Source: Dendronalium phyllosphericum CENA369 (GTDB lineage: Bacteria > Cyanobacteriota > Cyanobacteriia > Cyanobacteriales > Nostocaceae). Taken from it: a stretch of 49,880 nucleotides of DNA. The notes below the pieces were generated by a model that was given only the letters and a program-made list of their open reading frames with translations, had not been told where the DNA came from and searched no databases. Positions 45,101-49,880 of this stretch are shown here, in pieces. Position 1 is the first letter of the stretch. Each line of letters starts with the position of its first letter. The stretch spans positions 1 through 49,880 of the forward strand of contig NZ_JAECZA010000236.1 in NCBI RefSeq assembly GCF_016056275.1, in the 5' to 3' direction. A program made the translations under genes and the position numbers.

Positions 45101-46911
45101 CCTTATTAGCCAAACACCCGAAAATTCAGCAAGCAGTTGCGATTATAGAAGGAGAAGATGCGATCGCTCAACGCTTACTAGCTTATATCGTACCCACATC
45201 AACAGATAACGACCTTGAAGATAAAAGTCTGCAAGCCGAACAGGTGGAACAGTGGCAGCAAGTTTTCAATGATAGCTACTCTCAGCAACAAACCCCAATC
45301 TATGACCCAACTCTCAATCTAGCGGGTTGGAATGATAGCTATACACAAGAACCCATTCCCCAAGCGGCGATGCAGGAATGGCGAGATACAACAGTTGCCC
45401 AAATCTTGGAATTAAAACCGAAACGAGTCTGGGAAATCGGTTGTGGGACAGGAATGTTATTGTTTAAAATTGCCCCCCATTCTCAGCATTATCTGGGTAC
45501 AGATTTTTCACCTGAAGCATTGCATTATATTGAACAATACCTCAAACAGCAGTCTCTCAAGGAGAAAGTTACTTTAAAAGCCAGTGCAGCTGACCAGTTT
45601 GACGGCATTGAAACAAATGCTTATGACTTGGTAATTATAAATTCTGTCATCCAGTATTTCCCTTCTGTGGATTACTTTTTGTCAGTGTTAGAGGGGGCTG
45701 TCAAAGCTGTGACAACTCAAGGAGCAATCTTTATTGGGGATGTGCGAAATCTCCGTATACTAGAAGCTTTCCACACCGCAGTTGAGTTTTATCGCGCCCC
45801 CGATGAGTTATCAATCGCAGAGTTGCGTCAACAGATTCAAAAAAGCATCCACAACGAAAGTGAATTACTGATTGACCCTGATTTCTTTATCGCCCTCAAA
45901 CAACGAATTCCTCGCATTAGTCACATACAAATTCAATTGCAACGGGGTTATGCTCGCACAGAAATGAGCCGTTTTCGTTATAACGTTGTTTTACATTTGG
46001 ATCGAACAGATATTCCTGTTGCGAAACCTCAATGGTTAGATTGGCAGACTGAGCAATTGAATCTGGAAACAATCGAGAAAATTTTAACAACTCAGCAACC
46101 GGATTTGCTAGGTGTCAAGAATATTCCTAATGCGCGTCTCACTACAGAAATGGCGCTGTTAGAAGTAATCGCTCGATTAGATGGTACTGTTTTAGATTTA
46201 AAAACAGAAGTTGCCCTAGTCCAATTAGGGGTAGAACCTGAAGCATTTAGAACTTTAGTACAAGATTTATCTTATACGCCTTTTATACAATATAATGCTT
46301 CGGGATTTGCTGTTTACGATGTTGTTTTTCAAAGGAATATTTCTAGCGATCTGACACTGCCACGATTTAATCAAAATCATAATTTCCCAATTCAAAAATG
46401 GCAAAATTATGCAAATCAACCGTTACAATATCGCAGCGATCGAGTCGATCCAGCTTGGTTAGCTGAATGGCGAGATTTTCTAGCTAAGAATCTCCCTGAA
46501 TATATGATTCCTAGTCATTTTACTGTATTAGAAAAACTGCCACTGACACCAAATGGCAAAGTAGACCGTCTCGCTTTACCAGCACCAGATAGAGCAGTTG
46601 CAGCCACAGACATTGAATTACCTGTAACAGAGACAGAAAAATTGCTGGCTCAACTATGGGCAAAGTTGCTGAAACATGAAGCCATTGCTCGCCATGATAA
46701 CTTTTTCAACTTGGGAGGACATTCTTTATTAGCCACCCAACTGTGCTACCGCATCCGCGACACATTCAAAGTCGAACTACCACTGCGTCAAGTATTTGAG
46801 TTTCCTACCCTCAGTAAATTGGCAAATTATATAGATAGCTGCATTTGGGTTAATACCGTCAACGCAGATATACAGCCTTTAAACTCAGACGAAGAGGAAA
46901 TTGAATTCTGA
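39157..46911 (+). CDS. aptC: Anabaenopeptin-type peptide synthetase AptC (C-A-PCP-C-A-NMT-PCP)
   Basis: A 2584-residue two-module enzyme. Order: short N-terminal helix, C (from about 45, HHIVCDGWS near 185), A (about 500-1000), PCP (DNFFELGGHSL near 1030), C (from about 1095, HHIISDGWS near 1232), A (about 1580-2020), an N-methyltransferase inserted before the last A motif (EIGCGTGMLLFKIAPHSQHY near 2090-2110), A10 (LTPNGKVDR near 2463), and PCP (DNFFNLGGHSL near 2514). The first pocket reads DIGIVGGVG(K), which I cannot assign from codes; by colinearity it should take Hph or homotyrosine. The second reads DATKVGEVG(K), an Asn-type code, so an N-methyl-Asn residue is likely. The acidic tail NSDEEEIEF may dock to the TubC-type start of the next synthetase. 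Confidence 0.92.
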   Translation: MSDLLKRLETLSPEKRELILQKLQKQQQSRQDNHRKTPILTPIPREQSLPLSFAQQRLWFLDQLEGENCVYNVPFFWQISGVLNVSALEKAIREIIQRHEVLRTSFAVVDGELIQVIHPHPQLTIQVLDWRQVTQEKQLSKAQQLAIEELQQPFDLSNPPLLRVKLLQLAEKSHLLFLVIHHIVCDGWSMDIFRRELFAVYTAFCNGESSPLPELSLQYADFAYWQRQWLQGEVLQTQLNYWQKQLADVPPLIELPTDKPRPSVQSFKGRSEFLKLNADLTQQLKRLSQESGTTLFMTMLAAFTLLLSRYSGQEDIVVGSAIANRNRREVEPLIGFFVNTLALRTNLQGNPSFLKLLQRVKQVTLDAYDRQDLPFEKLVDELGLERSLSHHPLFQVAFGLQSGTPEIEIPGLTLSRFEWENTTTLFDLSLIFRETPQGLTGEWEYATDLFEAETIKRMVEHFAVLLQAIVDNPGQSINTLPLMTAAELLQLQRWNQTQTEYPQDKTLVDLFEQQVEKNPHNIALVFECQSLTYQQLNQKANQLAHYLIQNHQIQADTLIGICVERSLEMIIGVLGILKAGGAYVPIDPDYPQERIQWILKDSGTSVLLTQSFLTQKLPLTQLQHSCQLIYLDRTDFAEVLTDNPSFQSTPDNLAYVIYTSGSTGRPKGVMIEHRGLTNLALASANTFGVQPESRFLQLASFSFDISIGEIAQTLAVGACLYLAQKETLLPTQVLVDFLTHHNISHIIIPPSVLSVLPRASLSDLQTIVVGGEACPAELVTQWAITRRFFNGYGPTEATVGAAISLCQPDGKKPSIGKPLPNIRIYILDAHNQPLPPGIPGELCIAGVGLARGYINRPELTAQKFIEVELFGKVERIYKTGDLARWGDDGNLEYLGRIDEQVKLRGFRIELGEIESLLLQHLLVQEAVVILYETDNNPRLIAYITAEKKSINLEPEVKEYLKNRLPNYMVPSQIIALDRLPLTPNGKLDRKALPAPNIGASTNFEIPVTPTEEILAGLWQDLLKAKSVGRSDNFFELGGHSLLATQLVARIRDSFQVELSVRKIFEQGVLSELAGEIDKAAASVALPAIAPQPENEPLTLSFAQSRLWFLAQLESTGISATYNMPIAFQLDGKLNIEALRASFKYLLERHTILRTYFPALEGEPQVVVKNVEDIEVLEIANLQELDPQTQAQTIQRLSDTHAQEPFDLNSGPLFKAKLLQLSQQKNILLLNMHHIISDGWSMGVFKREWQQAYAAFAVGSAPNLSPLPIQYSDYAAWQRSWLQGEILETQENYWKQQLGDAPQLLDLPTDRPRPAQQSYQGEREEYCLSKELTHKLKIVSQQHGVSLFMTLLAAFSILLSRYSRQEDLCVGTAIANRTHRYTEGLIGFFVNTLVLRSKIKPEQGFNELLQQTRQTCLDAYAHQDIPFEYLVEQLQPERSLSHNPLFQVMLVLQNTEGAGKNVNLPGLDIQWLEQSYPFAKFDLTLDLCERGDRLHCMWEYAIDLFDAETIRRMAGHFEVLLEAIAENPQQPISKLPLMTTAEIQQLRTWNQTDIDYPQDRTLVSLFEQQAAQTPDNIAVVFEGQSLSYQELNHEANQLANYLLQLKTEQQLPDNPLIAICVERSLFMVIGLFGILKAGGAYVPIDPNYPQQRIHFMLEDCGARVLLTHSQIKDKLAIEEGNRQYQVICLNEDNFANQSTENPSCQSQPDDLAYVIYTSGSTGQPKGVQLLHRGLSNYLHWAKDFYAVTQGQGTPVQSSLSFDATITSLYLPLICGRTTILVKEKQEIEALANILKQNHHLSLAKITPSHLEILNQQLDADVMPNRVNAFVLGGEALHANQIRPWLTHAPDTRIINEYGPTEAVVGCCVYEATKKIDLVGDLLIGQPIANARIYILDNQNQPLPVGIPGELCIAGAGLARGYLNRPELTAEKFIELDLFGKRERVYKTGDLARWLPDSNLEYLGRIDNQVKLRGFRIELGEIEALLAKHPKIQQAVAIIEGEDAIAQRLLAYIVPTSTDNDLEDKSLQAEQVEQWQQVFNDSYSQQQTPIYDPTLNLAGWNDSYTQEPIPQAAMQEWRDTTVAQILELKPKRVWEIGCGTGMLLFKIAPHSQHYLGTDFSPEALHYIEQYLKQQSLKEKVTLKASAADQFDGIETNAYDLVIINSVIQYFPSVDYFLSVLEGAVKAVTTQGAIFIGDVRNLRILEAFHTAVEFYRAPDELSIAELRQQIQKSIHNESELLIDPDFFIALKQRIPRISHIQIQLQRGYARTEMSRFRYNVVLHLDRTDIPVAKPQWLDWQTEQLNLETIEKILTTQQPDLLGVKNIPNARLTTEMALLEVIARLDGTVLDLKTEVALVQLGVEPEAFRTLVQDLSYTPFIQYNASGFAVYDVVFQRNISSDLTLPRFNQNHNFPIQKWQNYANQPLQYRSDRVDPAWLAEWRDFLAKNLPEYMIPSHFTVLEKLPLTPNGKVDRLALPAPDRAVAATDIELPVTETEKLLAQLWAKLLKHEAIARHDNFFNLGGHSLLATQLCYRIRDTFKVELPLRQVFEFPTLSKLANYIDSCIWVNTVNADIQPLNSDEEEIEF

Positions 46912-47056
46912 CGCAAGCATTAACGTGAGTTGCTAGCGATCTCGGAGTGGGATGAAGGAGATCGAGGAGCAGGGGAGGAATCAATAATAACCTATTATTC
47001 CCCATTCTCTATTCCCAATTCCCCACAAAAAATGACAAATTAAAAATTACAAAGGA
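46912..47056. repeat. Repeat-rich spacer between aptC and hphA
   Basis: The 145 bp contain GGAGTGGGATGAAGGAGA and then CCCCATTCTCTATTCCCAAT pyrimidine heptamers. AAGGA at 47052-47056 serves as RBS for hphA. No gene is present. Confidence 0.6.
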
Positions 47057-47065
47057 ATGTATAAA

Positions 47066-48244
47066 ATGGAAACCCTTCCTATCAAGATTTATGATGATAC
47101 TCTGCGCGATGGAGAACAACAAGCGGGTCTTTTCTTCTCTTATCCAACTAAACATCAACTTGCCCACTTAATTGCTCAAACGGGGGTTCATGGAATTGAC
47201 ATTATGCCCTTTATCTGTGAGCAAGAAACTGAATTAGCTAAGACATTAATATTAAAAGGATTCGATAATCTAATTTTTGCGGCTACCTTGATGAAAAAGC
47301 AGTTTATCGATCAAGTAAAAGACTGCGGTATTAAGCGTATTGTCCTTATCTACGCTCTTTCCGATCGAATGCTGTTTCTGCGAGACCCTCAAATCCGTTT
47401 AATGAAAGAGTTTCAAGGAAAAACCATTGATGATGACATCCCAGCCAAAGTAATTAATAGAATTCGCCAAGATGCTATCGATGTAATTGTCGAAAATTTG
47501 CACTATGCCACAAAGGTTGCGGGACTCACCGTAGACTTTGCAGGCGAGGATACCTCAAGAGCCGATTTTGACTTTTTAGTGCAATGTATCCGCTCCTTTA
47601 GCCCTTATATTGAAAACTTTTTTCTCTGCGATACGGTAGGAATTCTCACTCCAGAAAAGAGCTACATCTGGATTAATGACCTGCTTCAATCCACTTCAGG
47701 AGTAGCATTGGGCGTACATTATCACAATGATATGGGTATGGCTTTGGAAAATACCTTCCAATCTCTGATGGCTGGAGCTACTTTCGTATCGGGTACATTT
47801 GGTGGTCTTGGAGAGCGAGCCGGAAATGTTGCCATCGAGCAGGTGTTAAATGGGTTGCGAATTCGCTTCGGGATTGAAGTCGAAGGGATCAATTATGATG
47901 CGATCGCCCCTGTAACTGATTACATTGAAAAATTGGGAGTTCGTCCCGCTCCTCCCTACTCTCAAGCTGCTCAACGCCATGAAACCGGCGTTCACGTCAA
48001 TTCTTTGTTGTCCGATCCCAAAAGCTACGATGTTTTTGCTCACAGCAGTATAGATGTGATTTTCGGCAAATGGAGTGGAGCTAGTAACTTCCAATATTTG
48101 TTTGAAAAACGACTGCACAATCCCCAACCCAGAGAGGAGTACGAGAAAATGCGCTCTGTAATCAAATCTCTGGCTACTGAACAAGAACGTTATTTTACAG
48201 CAAACGAAGTATTGGGGTTATGGAAAGATGGGGTTTTTAAATAA
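47066..48244 (+). CDS. hphA: 2-isopropylmalate synthase-like enzyme HphA
   Basis: A 392-residue aldolase-type enzyme of the homocitrate/isopropylmalate synthase family. The metal and acceptor motif DDTLRDGEQQAG lies at residues 9-20 and the HxH metal site in LGVHYHNDMGMAL near 216. GTFGGLGERAGNVAIEQVLN and the C-terminal KWSGASNFQYLFEKR are also present. It lacks the C-terminal LeuA regulatory domain, so the length is short and feedback control by leucine is not expected. Established work assigns HphA the condensation of phenylpyruvate with acetyl-CoA to 2-benzylmalate. The ATG at 47066 (METLPIKIYDDTLR) is nine bases from an AAGGA; an ATG at 47057 is only one base away and less likely. It is separated from hphB and hphCD by the synthetase genes. 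Confidence 0.9.
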   Translation: METLPIKIYDDTLRDGEQQAGLFFSYPTKHQLAHLIAQTGVHGIDIMPFICEQETELAKTLILKGFDNLIFAATLMKKQFIDQVKDCGIKRIVLIYALSDRMLFLRDPQIRLMKEFQGKTIDDDIPAKVINRIRQDAIDVIVENLHYATKVAGLTVDFAGEDTSRADFDFLVQCIRSFSPYIENFFLCDTVGILTPEKSYIWINDLLQSTSGVALGVHYHNDMGMALENTFQSLMAGATFVSGTFGGLGERAGNVAIEQVLNGLRIRFGIEVEGINYDAIAPVTDYIEKLGVRPAPPYSQAAQRHETGVHVNSLLSDPKSYDVFAHSSIDVIFGKWSGASNFQYLFEKRLHNPQPREEYEKMRSVIKSLATEQERYFTANEVLGLWKDGVFK

Positions 48245-48262
48245 TTTGTGCGATCGCGGCAA

Positions 48263-48573
48263 CTTGATGCCAAGTTGAATATAGAGGCTTGGCGTGCCAG
48301 TTTTGATTATCTCCTCGAACGCATGATGGGACACTTTGAAAAGCGATCGCGGCGGGCGATCGCTTCTTTAACTTGGGGGGACATTCTTTATTAGCAACCC
48401 AACTCATCACTCGCATCCGTGATAAATTCAAAGTAGAATTCCCTCTAGGGAAAATATTTGAATTCCCGACTCTCAGTGAATTAGCGAATTATCTTGATAC
48501 CTGGATTTGGGTTAATTCCACCGACGAAAGAATGCAGCCTCTCAACTCAGACGAAGAGGAAATTGAACTTTAA
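48263..48573 (+). pseudogene. Collapsed NRPS module: C-domain pieces joined to a PCP
   Basis: Immediately after hphA, 48263-48325 encodes LDAKLNIEAWRASFDYLLER, matching the start of the aptC C2 domain, LDGKLNIEALRASFKYLLER. It is followed directly by MMGHFE, which corresponds to the end of a C domain (aptC MAGHFE). After a change of frame, 48364-48573 encodes FFNLGGHSLLATQLITRIRD and a complete PCP C-terminus ending PLNSDEEEIEL, near-identical to the aptC end PLNSDEEEIEF. The whole A domain and most of the C domain are missing. It is thus a remnant of a full extension module that lost its middle, and is not expected to give protein. Confidence 0.85.
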
Positions 48574-48634
48574 ACTACCACAATAGAAAATAAGTCCTCA
48601 AGTAAAATTTCTCTTTTAACCAGAAACTTAACCC

Positions 48635-49228
48635 ATGATTGCCCTATCCGATTCCGTTTTTATCACTCCCGAAACATACTTGCAGCTAGAAGAAGAAAGC
48701 GACATCAAACATGAATATATTGATGGTCAAATTTACGCAATGGCAGGAACAAATGACATCCATAATACCATTGCTCTCAACCTCGCTTTATTGATTCGTA
48801 ATCACTTCCGAGGATCGGAATGTCGAGTTTACTTTGCCGATATTAAAGCTAGGATTGAAAAAATTAACCGCTTTTATTACCCCGATCTCATCGTTACCTG
48901 CGACCCTAGAGATCAAGAAACTTCCACTTATAAACGTTTTCCTAAACTTATTATCGAAGTCCTATCCAAGTCCACCGAAGCCTTTGACAGAGGTGACAAA
49001 TTCAACGACTATCAAAACCTCGACAGTCTAGAAGAATACGTTTTAGTTAACAGCAGACACCACCGAGTAGAAACCTTTCGCCGTAACGAACAAGGATTAT
49101 GGGTACTACAAACATATACACCCGATAATCAAACCTTTGAACTCCAAAGCATTAACTTAACAGCTACTTTCACCGACCTTTATCAAGATGTGGAATTGGA
49201 AGCGTCCCAGAAACCAGAACTGAGTTGA
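48635..49228 (+). CDS. Uma2 family (DUF820) nuclease-fold protein
   Basis: The 197-residue protein has the Uma2 pattern: FITPETYLQLEEESDIKHEYI and DGQIYAMAGTNDIHNTIALN near the start, YYPDLIVTC around residue 85 and LIIEVLSKSTEAFDRGDKF near 107. The D...E-V-L-S core is the PD-(D/E)XK nuclease arrangement. The family is hugely expanded in filamentous cyanobacteria and has no firm function. It separates the collapsed module from the next synthetase gene, so it may have inserted there after the collapse. It has no evident part in peptide synthesis. Confidence 0.88.
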   Translation: MIALSDSVFITPETYLQLEEESDIKHEYIDGQIYAMAGTNDIHNTIALNLALLIRNHFRGSECRVYFADIKARIEKINRFYYPDLIVTCDPRDQETSTYKRFPKLIIEVLSKSTEAFDRGDKFNDYQNLDSLEEYVLVNSRHHRVETFRRNEQGLWVLQTYTPDNQTFELQSINLTATFTDLYQDVELEASQKPELS

Positions 49229-49379
49229 AGAAGAATTCAGGAGTCAGAATTGAGAATTTAGCAATCTTTATAGTGGAAGATTAAAATTTACCATTGTCTT
49301 GAAACTCGAAAATTTTCCTGCACAAAGAAACACTCCCGCAGAAATTTTCGCTAATTTTTGATTGTATCCGACTAATATT
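49229..49379. other. Spacer before the next synthetase gene
   Basis: About 150 bp of AT-rich DNA between the Uma2 stop and the following ATG. I see no repeat of note and no gene. A promoter may lie here. Confidence 0.4.
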
Positions 49380-49880
49380 ATGAGAAAAAATCAGCAAGTA
49401 GTTTCTTTAATGCTTCGTTTGCAGAACATGGGCTGCCGAATTTGGGCTGAAGATGATAAGTTACGAATTCGTACTAGCAAAAATGCTCTTACTGCCGAAC
49501 TTAAGCAGGAAATTCAAACTAACAAAGCAGATATATTAGCATTCTTAAATTCTGCCACCAAAGCTGTAATAGCAGAGGAAATTCCCACCTTACCAGATGA
49601 TGCCCCGAAGCCCCTTTCCTTTGCTCAACAGCGCCTCTGGCTATTAGCCCAACTCCAAGGTTCATCAGCTACTTACAATATGCCGATGGCTTTACAACTA
49701 GACGGTAACCTCAATATTGATGCTCTGCATTCTAGTTTGGCTTATCTGCTTGAGCGTCATACCAGTCTGAGAATGTATTTTCCCACAGTGATGGGACAAC
49801 CTCAAGTTGTTATCCAAAATTTAGACGACATCGAAGTTTTAACGTACTGGGGACTGGGGACTGGGGACTGGGGACCTGTC
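49380..49880 (+). CDS. aptD: Peptide synthetase, start (TubC docking plus C domain), cut by window end
   Basis: The frame is open from the ATG at 49380 to the window end, so only 167 residues are seen. Residues 1-60 (VVSLMLRLQNMGCRIWAEDD, then ELKQEIQTNKADILAFL) form a TubC-type N-terminal docking domain. A condensation domain begins with PKPLSFAQQRLWLLAQLQGS and continues NIDALHSSLAYLLERHTSLR. In anabaenopeptin clusters, aptD (C-A-PCP-TE) follows aptC and its TE closes the ring, hence the symbol, which is an inference. From about 49845 the DNA turns into GGGGACT heptamers, read as TYWGLGTGDWGPV, which do not belong to a C domain. Thus the gene is either interrupted or bears an in-frame insertion; the window ends before this can be told. 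Confidence 0.8.
   Translation, partial: MRKNQQVVSLMLRLQNMGCRIWAEDDKLRIRTSKNALTAELKQEIQTNKADILAFLNSATKAVIAEEIPTLPDDAPKPLSFAQQRLWLLAQLQGSSATYNMPMALQLDGNLNIDALHSSLAYLLERHTSLRMYFPTVMGQPQVVIQNLDDIEVLTYWGLGTGDWGPV
49846..49880. repeat. GGGGACT heptamer repeat inside the terminal synthetase gene
   Basis: Tandem GGGGACT units (TGGGGACTGGGGACTGGGGA) start within the C-domain reading frame. The same heptamer is found at about 15178-15208 between genes. It continues to the window end. Confidence 0.8.

Overview
The window is filamentous-cyanobacterial DNA, most likely from Nostoc or a close relative. The evidence is the dense scatter of the HIP1 octamer GCGATCGC, the many short tandem repeat blocks between genes (GGGGACT-, GGTGTAGGG- and TTCAAAA-type), genes typical of Nostocales (DUF4058, Uma2, DUF559), and an anabaenopeptin-type peptide synthetase cluster whose layout matches what I remember of Nostoc punctiforme. 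I see no tRNA, rRNA or CRISPR array.

Left part (about 1-9.5 kb). Behind a tandemly duplicated MITE-like repeat lies a plus-strand run: a sulfonate-type periplasmic binding lipoprotein, a flavoprotein resembling the alpha subunit of adenylylsulfate (APS) reductase, a frameshifted GNAT acetyltransferase, an intact GNAT, a 75-residue two-cluster ferredoxin resembling a short APS reductase beta subunit, a HEAT-repeat protein, a DUF4058 protein and an Mrp-type Fe-S carrier ATPase. It ends in a 21-bp tandem repeat, a DUF559 nuclease gene enclosed by inverted palindromic repeats, and a broken antitoxin-like gene. A beta-carbonic anhydrase follows on the minus strand.

Middle part (about 9.5-23 kb, all minus strand). 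This is an organosulfur scavenging island: ABC exporter, second sulfonate-type binding lipoprotein, aldo/keto reductase, DsbA/HCCA-isomerase-like protein, serine esterase, FAD monooxygenase-like protein, MFS transporter, TauD-type dioxygenase, a truncated third sulfonate-binding protein, MetQ and MetI, and a DszC/SfnB-like flavin monooxygenase. Four places in the two sulfur regions carry the same inverted repeat, TACnnnA-N12-TnnCGTA-like, upstream of a gene. This looks like the operator of one unnamed regulon.

Right part (about 24.5 kb to the end, plus strand). This is a homophenylalanine plus anabaenopeptin-type cluster: hphB, a fused hphCD, aptA (A-PCP-C-A-PCP-E), aptB (C-A-PCP), a SnoaL-like gene, an aminotransferase, aptC (C-A-PCP-C-A-NMT-PCP), hphA, an Uma2 gene, and the start of a further synthetase gene (TubC-type docking plus C domain, probably aptD) cut by the window end. 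The Hph enzymes extend phenylalanine-derived 2-oxo acids in a leucine-pathway-like cycle. The aminotransferase could supply the amino acid. The synthetases would then build an aromatic-ureido-D-Lys-(aliphatic)-(Hph)-(N-methyl residue, Asn-like code)-X peptide. The cluster carries scars of rearrangement: a collapsed NRPS module between hphA and Uma2, a second copy of the AptB C-terminal tail, and repeat-derived insertions at the same loop of two adenylation domains.
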